Positions 13,776 through 27,600 of a DNA stretch of 64,000 bases are shown one piece after another. Source of the DNA: Membranipora membranacea (taxonomy: Eukaryota; Bryozoa; Gymnolaemata; Cheilostomatida; Membraniporidae); assembly GCA_914767715.1 (NCBI GenBank), contig OU612068.1:12524001-12588000 (forward strand), read 5' to 3'. A model generated the notes under the pieces. That model was given only the letters and a program-made list of their open reading frames with translations, was not told the origin of the DNA and did not search any database. Both the position numbers and the translations under genes were made by a program. Position 1 is the first letter of the stretch; each line of letters starts with the position of its first letter.

Positions 13776-16700
13776 AGGGAGGGTATCAAGGTTTTTTGTC
13801 GCCGAGATCAAAAAATAGATTCGCTTCAAACCTACCTCATAGGGAGGACCAACTCCTGCTCATCTCGAATCTGCAATCCGTTTGGCTCTGCGGCTTTTCA
13901 CTCTCCGTCAGCGTCCGTTTTAATTAGGGTCACTTTTGCTGAAAAAAAACATGCCAAACGGCAGCATTAAAAAATTGAAACTCTGTTGGATTCGTATCAA
14001 ACTCCGACCAGTTCAAGCTCTTATTGGCCTAATTCAAACCGCAGAATATTGGAATCCTCTGATTAACTGGTGGGTCATAACGCTGACTTGAAGTTTCAAA
14101 AATTATACCAAGGGAGGGTATCACGGTTTTTTTTCACCGAGATCAAAAAATAGATTCGCCACAAACCTACCTCATAGGGAGGAGCAACTCCTGCTCATCT
14201 CGAATCTGCAAACCGTTTGGCTCTGCGGCTTTTCACTCTCCGTCAGCGTCCGTTTTAATTAGGGTCACTTTTGCTAAAAAAAAACATGCCAAACGGCAGC
14301 ATTAAAAAATTAAAACTCTGTTGGATTCTTATCAAACTCCGACCAGTTCAAGCTCTTATTGGCCTCATTCAAACCGCAGAATATTGGAATCTTCTGATTA
14401 ACTGGTGGGTCATAACGCTGACTTGAAGTTTCAAAAATTATACCAAGGGAGGGTATCACGGTTTTTTTTTGCCGAGATCAAAAAATAGATTCGCTTCAAA
14501 CCTACCTCATAGGGAGGAGCAACTCCTGCTCATCTCGAATCTGCAAACCGTTTGGCTCTGCGGGTTTCACTCTCCGTCAGCGTCCGTTTTAATTAGGGTC
14601 AATTTTGCTAAAAAAAAACATGCCAAACGGCAGCATTGAAAAATAAAAACTCTGTTGGATTCTTATCAAACTCCGACCAGTTCAAGCTCTTATTGGCCTC
14701 ATTCAAACTGCAGAATATTGGAATCCTCTGATTAACTGGTGGGTCATAACGCTGACTTGAAGTCTCAAAAATTATACCAAGGGAGGGTATCAAGGTTTTT
14801 TTTTCGGCGAGATCAAAAAATAGATTCGCTTCAAACCTACCTCATAGGGAGGAGCAACTCCTGCTCATCTCGAATCTGCAATCCGTTTGGCTCTGCGGCT
14901 TTTCACTCTCCGTCAGCGTCCGTTTTAATTAGGGTCACTTTTGCTGAAAAAAAACATGCCAAACGGCAGCATTAAAAAATTGAAACTCTGTTGGATTCTT
15001 ATCAAACTCCGACCAGTTCAAGCTCTTATTGGCCTAATTCAAACCGCAGAATATTGGAATCCTCTGATTAACTGGTGGGTCATAACGCTGACTTGAAGTT
15101 TCAAAAATTATACCAAGGGAGGGTATCACGGTTTTTTTTCACCGAGATCAAAAAATAGATTCGCTACAAACCTACCTCATAGGGAGGAGCAACTCCTGCT
15201 CATCTCGAATCTGCAAACTGTTTGGCTCTGCGGCTTTTCACTCTCCGTCAGCGTCCGTTTTAATTAGGGTCACTTTTGCTAAAAAAAAACATGCCAAACG
15301 GCAGCATTAAAAAATTAAAACTCTGTTGGATTCTTATCAAACTCCGACCAGTTCAAGCTCTTATTGGCCTCATTCAAACCGCAGAATATTGGAATCTTCT
15401 GATTAACTGGTGGGTCATAACGCTGACTTGAAGTTTCAAAAATTATACCAAGGGAGGGTATCACGGTTTTTTTTTGCCGAGATCAAAAAATAGATTCGCT
15501 TCAAACCTACCTCATAGGGAGGAGCAACTCCTGCTCATCTCGAATCTGCAAACCGTTTGGCTCTGCGGGTTTCACTCTCCGTCAGCGTCCGTTTTAATTA
15601 GGGTCAATTTTGCTAAAAAAAAACATGCCAAACGGCAGCATTGAAAAATAAAAACTCTGTTGGATTCTTATCAAACTCCGACCAGTTCAAGCTCTTATTG
15701 GCCTCATTCAAACTGCAGAATATTGGAATCCTCTGATTAACTGGTGGGTCATAACGCTGACTTGAAGTCTCAAAAATTATACCAAGGGAGGGTATCAAGG
15801 TTTTTTTTTCGGCGAGATCAAAAAATAGATTCGCTTCAAACCTACCTCATAGGGAGGAGCAACTCCTGCTCATCTCGAATCTGCAATCCGTTTGGCTCTG
15901 CGGCTTTTCACTCTCCGTCAGCGTCCGTTTTAATTAGGGTCACTTTTGCTGAAAAAAAACATGCCAAACGGCAGCATTAAAAAATTGAAACTCTGTTGGA
16001 TTCTTATCAAACTCCGACCAGTTCAAGCTCTTATTGGCCTAATTCAAACCGCAGAATATTGGAATCCTCTGATTAACTGGTGGGTCATAACGCTGACTTG
16101 AAGTTTCAAAAATTATACCAAGGGAGGGTATCACGGTTTTTTTTCACCGAGATCAAAAAATAGATTCGCTACAAACCTACCTCATAGGGAGGAGCAACTC
16201 CTGCTCATCTCGAATCTGCAAACCGTTTGGCTCTGCGGCTTTTCACTCTCCGTCAGCGTCCGTTTTAATTAGGGTCACTTTTGCTAAAAAAAAACATGCC
16301 AAACGGCAGCATTAAAAAATTAAAACTCTGTTGGATTCTTATCAAACTCCGACCAGTTCAAGCTCTTATTGGCCTCATTCAAACCGCAGAATATTGGAAT
16401 CTTCTGATTAACTGGTGGGTCATAACGCTGACTTGAAGTTTCAAAAATTATACCAAGGGAGGGTATCACGGTTTTTTTTTGCCGAGATCAAAAAATAGAT
16501 TCGCTTCAAACCTACCTCATGAGAGGAGCAACTCCTGCTCATCTCGAATCTGCAAACCGTTTGGCTCTGCGGGTTTCACTCTCCGTCAGCGTCCGTTTTA
16601 ATTAGGGTCAATTTTGCTAAAAAAAAACGTGCCAAACGGCAGCATCGAAAAATAAAAACTCTGTTGGATTCTTATCAAACTCCGACCAGTTCAAGCTCTT

Positions 16701-16790
16701 ATTGGCCTCATTCAAACTGCAGAATATTGGAATCCTCTGATTAACTGGTGGGTCATAACGCTGACTTGAAGTTTCAAAAATTATACCAAG
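13775..16790 (+). repeat. 3-mer higher-order repeat, three copies at about 1,005 bp
   Basis: Copies begin near 13,775, 14,780 and 15,785. Each contains, in order, a GTATCAAGG unit with GCAATCCG and ATTAAAAAATTGAAAC, a unit with CACCGAGATC and AATCTTCTGATT, and a unit with the 1-base shorter CTGCGGGTTTCAC (near 14,558, 15,563 and 16,568). Copies 2 and 3 look closest. Copy 1 carries private changes such as GAGGACCAACTCC and GCCACAAACC. A degraded relative is at about 23,490-24,830. Confidence 0.9.
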
Positions 16791-18900
16791 GGAGGGAATC
16801 AAGGTTTTTTTTCGCCGAGATCAAAAAATAGATTCGCTTCAAACCAACCTCATAGGGAGGAGCAAATCCTGCTCATCTCGAATCTGCAAACCGTTTGGCT
16901 CTGCGGCTTTTCACCCTCCGTCAGCGTCCGTTTTAATTAGGCTCAATTTTTCTGAAAAAAAACATGCCAAACGGCAGCATTGAAAAATTAAAACTCTGTT
17001 GGATTCTTATCAAACTCCGACCAGTTCAAGCTCTTATTGGCCTCATTCAAACCACATAATATTGGAATCCTCTGATTAACTGGTGGGTCGTAACGCTGAC
17101 TTGAAGTTTCAAAAATTATACCAAGGGAGGGTATCAAGGTTTTTTTTCGCCGAGATCAAAAAATAGATTCGCTTCAATCCTACCTCATAGGGAGGAGCAA
17201 CTCCTGCTCATCTCGACTCTGCAATCCGTATGGCTCTGCGGCTTTTCACTCTCCGTCAGCGTCCGTTTTAGTTAGGGTCACTTTTGCTGAAAAAAAACAT
17301 GCCAAACGGCAGCATTAAAAAATTGAAACTCTGTTGGATTTTTATCAAACTCCGACCAGTTCAAGCTCTTATTGGCCTCATTCAAACCGCAGAATACTGG
17401 AACCCTCTGATTAACTGGTGGGTCATAACGCTGACTTGAAGTTTCAAAAATTATACCAAGGGAGGGTATCAAGGTTTTTTTTCGCCGAGATCAAAAAATA
17501 GATTCGCTTCAAACCTACCTCATAGGGAGGAGCAACTCCTGCTCATCTCGAATCTGCAAACCGTTTGGCTCTGCGGCTTTTCACTCTCCGTCAGCGTCCA
17601 TTTTAATTAGGGTCACTTTTGCTAAAAAAAAACATGCCAAACGGCAGCATTGAAAAATTAAAACTCTGTTGGATTCTTATCAAACTCCGACCAGTTCAAG
17701 CTCTTATTGGCCTCATTCAAACCGCAGAATACTGGAATCCTCTGATTAACTGGTGGGTCATAACGCTGACTTGAAGTTTCAAAAATTATACCAAGGGAGG
17801 GTATCACGGTTTTTTTTTGCCGAGATCAAAAAATAGATTCGCTTCAAACCTACCTCATAGGGAGGAGCAACTCCTGCTCATCTCGAATCTGCAAACCGTT
17901 TGGCTCTGCGGGTTTCACTCTCCGTCAGCGTCCGTTTTAATTAGGGTCAATTTTGCTAAAAAAAACATGCCAAACGGCAGCATTGAAAAATAAAAACTAT
18001 GTTGGATTCTTATCATACTCCGACCAGTTCAAGCTCTTATTGGCCTCATTCAAACTGCAGAATATTGGAATCCTCTGATTAACTGGTTGGTCACAACCCT
18101 GACTTGAAGTTTCAAAAATTATACCAAGGGAGGGTTTCACGGTTTTTTTTCGCCGAGATCAAAAAATAGATTCGCTTCAAACCTACCTCATAGGGAGGAA
18201 CAACTCCTGCTCATCTCGAATCTGCAAACCGTTTGGCTCTGCGGCTTTTCACTCTCCGTCAGCGTCCGTTTTAATTAGGGTCACTTTTGCTAAAAAAAAA
18301 CATGCCAAACGGCAGCATTGAAAAATAAAAACTCTGTTGGATTCTTATCATACTCCGACCAGTTCAAGCTCTTTTTGGCCTCATTCAATCTGCAGAATAT
18401 TGGAATCCTCTGATTAACTGGTGGGTCATAACGCTGACTTGAAGTTTCAAAAATTATACCAAGGGAGGGTATCACGGTTTTTTTTCGCCGAGATCAAAAA
18501 ATAGATTCGCTTCAAACCTACCTCATAGGGAGGAGCAACTCCTGCTCATCTCGAATCTGCAAACCGTTTGGCTCTGCGGCTTTTCACTCTCCGTCAGTGT
18601 CCGTTTTAATTAGGGTCACTTTTGCTAAAAAAAAAACATGCCAAGCGGCAGCATTGAAAAATTAAAACTCTGTTGGATTCTTATCAAACTCCGACCAGTT
18701 CAAGCTCTTATTGGCCTCATTCAAACTGTCGAATATTGGAATCCTCTGATTAACTGGTGGGTCATAACGCTGACTTGAAGTTTCAAAAAGTATACCAAGG
18801 GAGGGTATCACGGTTTTTTTTTCGCCGAGATCAAAAAATAGATTCGCTTCAAACCGCCCTCATAGGGAGGAGCAACTCCTGCTCATCTCGAATCTGCAAA
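16790..18900 (+). repeat. 2.1-kb block, copy 1 (second copy 8,708 bp downstream)
   Basis: The order of variants from GGGAATCAAGG (16,795) to AACCGCCCTC (18,853) recurs at 25,500-27,560. Markers are GGCTCAATTTTTCTG, ACCACATAATATTGG, CGACTCTGCAATCCGTATGG, GAACCCTCTG, CAGAATACTGG, AACTATGTTGG, GGTTGGTCACAACCC and AAAAAGTATACC. The offset is 26 monomers. The match ends about 18,900, where GGCATTTCAC replaces GGCTTTTCAC. It overlaps the start of the 5-mer/6-mer block. Confidence 0.87.
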
Positions 18901-21900
18901 CCGTTTGGCTCTGCGGCATTTCACTCTCCGTCAGTGTCCGTTTTAATTAGGGTCACTTTTGCTAAAAAAAAACATGCCAAACGGCAGCATTAAAAAATTA
19001 AAACTCTGTTGGATTCTTATCAAAATCCGACCAGTTCAAGCTCTTATTGGCCTCATTCAACCCGCAGAATATTGGAATCCTCTGATTAACTGGTGGGTCA
19101 TCACGCTGACTTGAAGTTTCAAAAATTATACCAAGGGAGGATATCACGGTTTTTTTTCGCCGAGATCAAAAAATAGATTCGCTTCAAACCTACCTCATAG
19201 GGAGGAGCAACTCCTGGTCATCTCGAATCTGCAAACCGTTTGGCTCTGCGGCTTTTCACTCTCCGTCAGCGTCCGTTTTAATTAGGGACACTTTTGCTAA
19301 AATAAAACATGCCAAACGGCAGCATTGAAAAATTAAAACTCTGTTGGATTCTTATCAAACTCCGACCAGTTCAAGCTCTTATTGGCCTCATTCAAACCGC
19401 AGAATACTGGAATCCTCTGATTAACTGGTGGGTCATAACGCTGACTTGAAGTTTCAAAAATTATACCAAGGGAGGGTATCACGGTTTTTTTTTGCCGAGA
19501 TCAAAAAATAGATTCGCTTCAAACCTACCTCATAGGGAGGAGCAACTCCTGCTCATCTCGAATCTGCAAACCGTTTGGCTCTGCGGGTTTCACTCTCCGT
19601 CAGCGTCCGTTTTAATTAGGGTCAATTTTGCTAAAAAAAACATGCCAAACGGCAGCATTGAAAAATAAAAACTATGTTGGATTCTTATCATACTCCGACC
19701 AGTTCAAGCTCTTATTGGCCTCATTCAAACTGCAGAATATTGGAATCCTCTGATTAACTGGTTGGTCACAACCCTGACTTGAAGTTTCAAAAATTATACC
19801 AAGGGAGGGTTTCACGGTTTTTTTTCGCCGAGATCAAAAAATAGATTCGCTTCAAACCTACCTCATAGGGAGGAACAACTCCTGCTCATCTCGAATCTGC
19901 AAACCGTTTGGCTCTGCGGCTTTTCACTCTCCGTCAGCGTCCGTTTTAATTAGGGTCACTTTTGCTAAAAAAAAACATGCCAAACGGCAGCATTGAAAAA
20001 TAAAAACTCTGTTGGATTCTTATCATACTCCGACCAGTTCAAGCTCTTTTTGGCCTCATTCAATCTGCAGAATATTGGAATCCTCTGATTAACTGGTGGG
20101 TCATAACGCTGACTTGAAGTTTCAAAAATTATACCAAGGGAGGGTATCACGGTTTTTTTTCGCCGAGATCAAAAAATAGATTCGCTTCAAACCTACCTCA
20201 TAGGGAGGAGCAACTCCTGCTCATCTCGAATCTGCAAACCGTTTGGCTCTGCGGCTTTTCACTCTCCGTCAGTGTCCGTTTTAATTAGGGTCACTTTTGC
20301 TAAAAAAAAAACATGCCAAGCGGCAGCATTGAAAAATTAAAACTCTGTTGGATTCTTATCAAACTCCGACCAGTTCAAGCTCTTATTGGCCTCATTCAAA
20401 CTGTCGAATATTGGAATCCTCTGATTAACTGGTGGGTCATAACGCTGACTTGAAGTTTCAAAAAGTATACCAAGGGAGGGTATCACGGTTTTTTTTCGCC
20501 GAGATCAAAAAATAGATTCGCTTCAAACCGCCCTCATAGGGAGGAGCAACTCCTGCTCATCTCGAATCTGCAAACCGTTTGGCTCTGCGGCATTTCACTC
20601 TCCGTCAGTGTCCGTTTTAATTAGGGTCACTTTTGCTAAAAAAAAACATGCCAAACGGCAGCATTAAAAAATTAAAACTCTGTTGGATTCTTATCAAAAT
20701 CCGACCAGTTCAAGCTCTTATTGGCCTCATTCAACCCGCAGAATATTGGAATCCTCTGATTAACTGGTGGGTCATCACGCTGACTTGAAGTTTCAAAAAT
20801 TATACCAAGGGAGGATATCACGGTTTTTTTTCGCCGAGATCAAAAAATAGATTCGCTTCAAACCTACCTCATAGGGAGGAGCAACTCCTGGTCATCTCGA
20901 ATCTGCAAACCGTTTGGCTCTGCGGCTTTTCACTCTCCGTCAGCGTCCGTTTTAATTAGGGACACTTTTGCTAAAATAAAACATGCCAAACGGCAGCATT
21001 GAAAAATTAAAACTCTGTTGGATTCTTATCAAACTCCGACCAGTTCAAGCTCTTAGTGGCCTCATTGGAACCGCAGAATATTGGAATCCTCTGATTAACT
21101 GGTGGGTCATAACGCTGACTTGAAGTTTCAAAAATTATACCAAGGGAGGGTATCACTGTTTTTTTTCGTTGAGATCAAAAAATAGATTCGCTTCAAACCT
21201 ACTTCATAGGGAGGAGCAACTCCTGCTCATCACGAATCTGCAAACCGTTTGGTTCTGCGGCTTTTCACTGTCCGTCAGCGTCCGTTTTAATTAGGGTCAC
21301 TTTTGCTAAAAAAAAACATGCCAAACGGCAGCATTGAAAAATTAAAACTCTGTTGGATTCTTTTCAAACTCCGACCAGTTCTAGCTCTTAGTGGCCTCAT
21401 TCGAACCTTTGAATATTGGAATCCTCTGATTAACTGGTGGGTCATAACGCTGACTTGAAGTTTCAAAAATTATACCAAGGGAGGGTATCAAGGTTTTTTT
21501 TCGCCGAGATCAAAAAATAGATTCGCTTCAAACCTACCTCATAGGGAGGAGCAACTCCTGCTCATCTCGAATCTGCAAACCGTTTGGCTCTGCGGGTTTC
21601 ACTCTCCGTCAGCGTCCGTTTTAATTAGGGTCAATTTTGCTAAAAAAAACATGCCAAACGGCAGCATTGAAAAATAAAAACTATGTTGGATTCTTATCAT
21701 ACTCCGACCAGTTCAAGCTCTTATTGGCCTCATTCAAACTGCAGAATATTGGAATCCTCTGATTAACTGGTTGGTCACAACCCTGACTTGAAGTTTCAAA
21801 AATTATACCAAGGGAGGGTTTCACGGTTTTTTTTCGCCGAGATCAAAAAATAGATTCGCTTCAAACCTACCTCATAGGGAGGAACAACTCCTGCTCATCT

Positions 21901-23500
21901 CGAATCTGCAAACCGTTTGGCTCTGCGGCTTTTCACTCTCCGTCAGCGTCCGTTTTAATTAGGGTCACTTTTGCTAAAAAAAAACATGCCAAACGGCAGC
22001 ATTGAAAAATAAAAACTCTGTTGGATTCTTATCATACTCCGACCAGTTCAAGCTCTTTTTGGCCTCATTCAATCTGCAGAATATTGGAATCCTCTGATTA
22101 ACTGGTGGGTCATAACGCTGACTTGAAGTTTCAAAAATTATACCAAGGGAGGGTATCACGGTTTTTTTTCGCCGAGATCAAAAAATAGATTCGCTTCAAA
22201 CCTACCTCATAGGGAGGAGCAACTCCTGCTCATCTCGAATCTGCAAACCGTTTGGCTCTGCGGCTTTTCACTCTCCGTCAGTGTCCGTTTTAATTAGGGT
22301 CACTTTTGCTAAAAAAAAAACATGCCAAGCGGCAGCATTGAAAAATTAAAACTCTGTTGGATTCTTATCAAACTCCGACCAGTTCAAGCTCTTATTGGCC
22401 TCATTCAAACTGTCGAATATTGGAATCCTCTGATTAACTGGTGGGTCATAACGCTGACTTGAAGTTTCAAAAAGTATACCAAGGGAGGGTATCACGGTTT
22501 TTTTTCGCCGAGATCAAAAAATAGATTCGCTTCAAACCGCCCTCATAGGGAGGAGCAACTCCTGCTCATCTCGAATCTGCAAACCGTTTGGCTCTGCGGC
22601 ATTTCACTCTCCGTCAGTGTCCGTTTTAATTAGGGTCACTTTTGCTAAAAAAAAACATGCCAAACGGCAGCATTAAAAAATTAAAACTCTGTTGGATTCT
22701 TATCAAAATCCGACCAGTTCAAGCTCTTATTGGCCTCATTCAACCCGCAGAATATTGGAATCCTCTGATTAACTGGTGGGTCATCACGCTGACTTGAAGT
22801 TTCAAAAATTATACCAAGGGAGGATATCACGGTTTTTTTTCGCCGAGATCAAAAAATAGATTCGCTTCAAACCTACCTCATAGGGAGGAGCAACTCCTGG
22901 TCATCTCGAATCTGCAAACCGTTTGGCTCTGCGGCTTTTCACTCTCCGTCAGCGTCCGTTTTAATTAGGGACACTTTTGCTAAAATAAAACATGCCAAAC
23001 GGCAGCATTGAAAAATTAAAACTCTGTTGGATTCTTATCAAACTCCGACCAGTTCAAGCTCTTAGTGGCCTCATTGGAACCGCAGAATATTGGAATCCTC
23101 TGATTAACTGGTGGGTCATAACGCTGACTTGAAGTTTCAAAAATTATACCAAGGGAGGGTATCACTGTTTTTTTTCGTTGAGATCAAAAAATAGATTCGC
23201 TTCAAACCTACTTCATAGGGAGGAGCAACTCCTGCTCATCACGAATCTGCAAACCGTTTGGTTCTGCGGCTTTTCACTGTCCGTCAGCGTCCGTTTTAAT
23301 TAGGGTCACTTTTGCTAAAAAAAAACATGCCAAACGGCAGCATTGAAAAATTAAAACTCTGTTGGATTCTTTTCAAACTCCGACCAGTTCTAGCTCTTAG
23401 TGGCCTCATTCGAACCTTTGAATATTGGAATCCTCTGATTAACTGGTGGGTCATAACGCTGACTTGAAGTTTCAAAAATTATACCAAGGGAGGGTATCAA
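17770..23500 (+). repeat. 5-mer then 6-mer higher-order repeats (1,675 and 2,009 bp)
   Basis: The same ordered marker series appears three times, starting near 17,900, 19,580 and 21,590: CTGCGGGTTTCAC, AACTATGTTGG, CAATCTGCAG, CCAAGCGG, CTGTCGAATATTGG, AAAAAGTATACC, AACCGCCCTC, GGCATTTCAC and AAAATAAAACATGCC. The last two copies are 2,009 bp apart and include two extra-marker units (TCATTGGAACC, then TCACTGTTTT with CGTTGAGATC and GAACCTTTGAATATT). In the first copy the series jumps back after AAAATAAAAC (19,299) to CAGAATACTGG (19,401), giving a 5-mer of 1,675 bp. The shorter form could be a deletion derivative or the ancestral state. Confidence 0.9.
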
Positions 23501-24830
23501 GGTTTTTTTTCGCCGAGATCAAAAAATAGATTCGCTTCAAACCTACCTCATAGGGAGGACCAACTCCTGCTCATCTCGAATCTGCAATCCGTTTGGCTCT
23601 GCGGCTTTTCACTCTCCGTCAGCGTCCGTTTTAATTAGGGTCACTTTTGCTAGAAAAAAACATGCCAAACGGCAGCATTAAAAAATTGAAACTCTGTTGG
23701 AATCTTATCAAACTCCGACCTGTTCAAGCTCTTATTGCCCTAATTCAAACCGCAGAATATTGGAATCCTCTGATTAACTGGTGGGTCATAACGCTGACTT
23801 GAAGTTTCAAAAATTATACCAAGGGAGGGTATCACGGTTTTTTTTCACCGAGATCAAAAAATAGATTCGCTACAAACCTACCTCATAGGGAGGAGCAACT
23901 CCTGCTCATCTCGAATCTGCTAACCGTTTGGCTCTGCGGCTTTTCACTCTCCGTCAGCGTCCATTTTAATTAGGGTCACTTTTGCTAAAAAAAACATGCC
24001 AAACGGCAGCATTGAAAAATAAAAACTCTGTTGGATTCTTATCAAACTCCGACCAGTTCAAGCTCTTATTGGCCTCATTCAAACTGCAGAATATTGGAAT
24101 CCTCTGATTAACTGGTGGGTCATAACGCTGACTTGAAGTCTCAAAAATTATACCAAGGGAGGGTATCAAGGTTTTTTTTCGGCGAGATCAAAAAATAGAT
24201 TCGCTTCAAACCTACCTCATAGGGAGGAGCAACTCCTGCTCATCTCGAATCTGCAATCCGTTTGGCTCTGCGGCTTTTCACTCTCCGTCAGCGTCCGTTT
24301 TAATTATGGTCACTTTTGCTGAAAAAAAACATGCCAAACGGCAGCATTAAAAAATTGAAACTCTGTTGGATTCTTATCAAACTCCGACCAGTTCAAGCTC
24401 TTATTGGCCTAATTCAAACCGCAGAATATTGGAATCCTCTGATTAACTGGTGGGTCATAACGCTGACTTGAAGTTTCAAAAATTATACCAAGGGAGGGTA
24501 TCACGGTTTTTTTTCACCGAGATCAAAAAATAGATTCGCTACAAACCTACCTCATAGGGAGGAGCAACTCCTGCTCATCTCGAATCTGCAAACCGTTTGG
24601 CTCTGCGGCTTTTCACTCTCCGTCAGCGTCCGTTTTAATTAGGGTCACTTTTGCTAAAAAAAAACATGCCAAACGGCAGCATTAAAAAATTAAAACTCTG
24701 TTGGATTCTTATCAAACTCCGACCAGTTCAAGCTCTTATTGGCCTCATTCAAACCGCAGAATATTGGAATCTTCTGATTAACTGGTGGGTCATCACGCTG
24801 ACTTGAAGTTTCAAAAATTATACCAAGGGA
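23490..24830 (+). repeat. Diverged relative of the 3-mer block
   Basis: The order GTATCAAGG with GAGGACCAACTCC and GCAATCCG (23,500-23,590), GCTACAAACC (near 23,870), AGTCTCAAAAATT with TTTCGGCGAG (24,140-24,185), GCTACAAACC (near 24,540) and AATCTTCTGATT (near 24,770) repeats the logic of 13,775-16,790. Private changes such as TTGCTAGAAAAAAAC, CCTGTTCAAGC and AATTATGGTCAC mark it as an older or separate copy. Confidence 0.75.
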
Positions 24831-25495
24831 GGGTATCACGGTTATTTTTCGCCGAGATCAAAAAATAGATTCGCTTCAAACCTACCTCATAGGGAGGAGC
24901 AACTCCTGCTCACCTCGAATCTGCAAACCGTTTGGCTCTGCGGCTTTTCACTCTCCGTCAGCGTCCGTTTTAATTAGGGTCACTTTTGCTAAAAAAAAAC
25001 ATGCCAAACGGCGGCATTGAAAAATAAAAACTCTGTTGGATTCTTATCATACTCCGACCAGTTCAAGCTCTTATTGGCCTCATTCAAACTGCAGAATATT
25101 GGAATCCTCTGATTAACTGGTGGGTCATAACGCTGACTTGAAGTTTCAAAAATTATACCAAGGGAGGGTATCACGGTTTTTTTTCGCCGAGATCAAAAAA
25201 TAGATACGCTTCAAACCTACCTCATAGGGAGGAGCAACTCCTGCTCATCTCGAATCTGCAAACCGTTTGGCTCTGCGGCTTTTCACTCTCCGTCAGTGTC
25301 CGTTTAAATTAGGGTCACTTTTGCTAAAAAAAAAACATGCCAAACGGCAGCATTGAAAAATAAAAACTCTGTTGGATTCTTATCAAACTCCGACCAGTTC
25401 AAGCTCTTATTGGCCTCATTCAAACTGCAGAATATTGGAATCCTCTGATTAACTGGTGGGTCATAACGCTGACTTGAAGTTTCAAAAATTATACC
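24830..25495 (+). repeat. Two monomers without close partners
   Basis: These are ordinary 335-bp units linking two blocks. Their private changes are CACGGTTATTTTTCG (24,840), GCTCACCTCG (24,908), CGGCGGCATTG (25,011) and GATACGC (25,203). Nothing but satellite sequence is present. Confidence 0.8.
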
Positions 25496-27600
25496 AAGGG
25501 AGGGAATCAAGGTTTTTTTTCGCCGAGATCAAAAAATAGATTCGCTTAAAACCAACCTCATAGGGAGGAGCAAATCCTGCTCATCTCGAATCTGCAAACC
25601 GTTTGGCTCTGCGGCTTTTCACCCTCCGTCAGCGTCCGTTTTAATTAGGCTCAATTTTTCTGAAAAAAAACATGCCAAACGGCAGCATTGAAAAATTAAA
25701 ACTCTGTTGGATTCTTATCAAACTCCGACCAGTTCAAGCTCTTATTGGCCTCATTCAAACCACATAATATTGGAATCCTCTGATTAACTGGTGGGTCGTA
25801 ACGCTGACTTGAAGTTTCAAAAATTATACCAAGGGAGGGTATCAAGGTTTTTTTTCGCCGAGATCAAAAAATAGATTCGCTTCAATCCTACCTCATAGGG
25901 AGGAGCAACTCCTGCTCATCTCGACTCTGCAATCCGTATGGCTCTGCGGCTTTTCACTCTCCGTCAGCGTCCGTTTTAGTTAGGGTCACTTTTGCTGAAA
26001 AAAAACATGCCAAACGGCAGCATTAAAAAATTGAAACTCTGTTGGATTTTTATCAAACTCCGACCAGTTCAAGCTCTTATTGGCCTCATTCAAACCGCAG
26101 AATACTGGAACCCTCTGATTAACTGGTGGGTCATAACGCCGACTTGAAGATTCAAAAATTATACCAAGGGAGGGTATCAAGGTTTTTTTTCGCCGAGATC
26201 AAAAAATAGATTCGCTTCAAACCTACCTCATAGGGAGGAGCAACTCCTGCTCATCTCGAATCTGCAAACCGTTTGGCTCTGCGGCTTTTCACTCTCCGTC
26301 AGCGTCCATTTTAATTAGGGTCACTTTTGCTAAAAAAAAACATGCCAAACGGCAGCATTGAAAAATTAAAACTCTGTTGGATTCTTATCAAACTCCGACC
26401 AGTTCAAGCTCTTATTGGCCTCATTCAAACCGCAGAATACTGGAATCCTCTGATTAACTGGTGGGTCATAACGCTGACTTGAAGTTTCAAAAATTATACC
26501 AAGGGAGGGTATCACGGTTTTTTTTTGCCGAGATCAAAAAATAGATTCGCTTCAAACCTACCTCATAGGGAGGAGCAACTCCTGCTCATCTCGAATCTGC
26601 AAACCGTTTGGCTCTGCGGGTTTCACTCTCCGTCAGCGTCCGTTTTAATTAGGGTCAATTTTGCTAAAAAAAACATGCCAAACGGCAGCATTGAAAAATA
26701 AAAACTATGTTGGATTCTTATCATACTCCGACCAGTTCAAGCTCTTATTGGCCTCATTCAAACTGCAGAATATTGGAATCCTCTGATTAACTGGTTGGTC
26801 ACAACCCTGACTTGAAGTTTCAAAAATTATACCAAGGGAGGGTTTCACGGTTTTTTTTCGCCGAGATCAAAAAATAGATTCGCTTCAAACCTACCTCATA
26901 GGGAGGAACAACTCCTGCTCATCTCGAATCTGCAAACCGTTTGGCTCTGCGGCTTTTCACTCTCCGTCAGCGTCCGTTTTAATTAGGGTCACTTTTGCTA
27001 AAAAAAAACATGCCAAACGGCAGCATTGAAAAATAAAAACTCTGTTGGATTCTTATCATACTCCGACCAGTTCAGGCTCTTTTTGGCCTCATTCAAACCG
27101 CAGAATATTGGAATCCTCTGATTAACTGGTGGGTCATAACGCTGACTTGAAGTTTCAAAAATTATACCAAGGGAGGGTATCACGGTTTTTTTTCGCCGAG
27201 ATCGAAAAATAGATTCGCTTCAAACCTACCTCATAGGGAGGAGCAACTCCTGCTCATCTCGAATCTGCAAACCGTTTGGCTCTGCGGCTTTTCACTCTCC
27301 GTCAGTGTCCGTTTTAATTAGGGTCACTTTTGCTAAAAAAAAACATGCCAAGCGGCAGCATTGAAAAATAAAAAACCCTGTTGGATTCTTATCAAACTCC
27401 GACCAGTTCAAGCTCTTATTGGCCTCATTCAAACTGTCGAATATTGGAATCCTCTGATTAACTGGTGGGTCATAACGCTGACTTGAAGTTTCAAAAAGTA
27501 TACCAAGGGAGGGTATCACGGTTTTTTTTAGCCGAGATCAAAAAATAGATTCGCTTCAAACCGCCCTCATAGGGAGGAGCAACTCCTCCTCATCTCGAAT
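25495..27600 (+). repeat. 2.1-kb block, copy 2 (matches 16,790-18,900)
   Basis: This carries the same variant order as copy 1 at an offset of 8,708 bp. Differences seen are GCTTAAAACC (25,545), ACGCCGACTTGAAGATTC (26,137), CAGGCTC (27,071), ACCGCAG for ATCTGCAG near 27,090, GATCGAAAAATAG (27,202) and AAAAAACCCTG (27,370). The match ends near 27,600, where CTCCTCCTC and CAGCATCC units begin. Confidence 0.87.
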
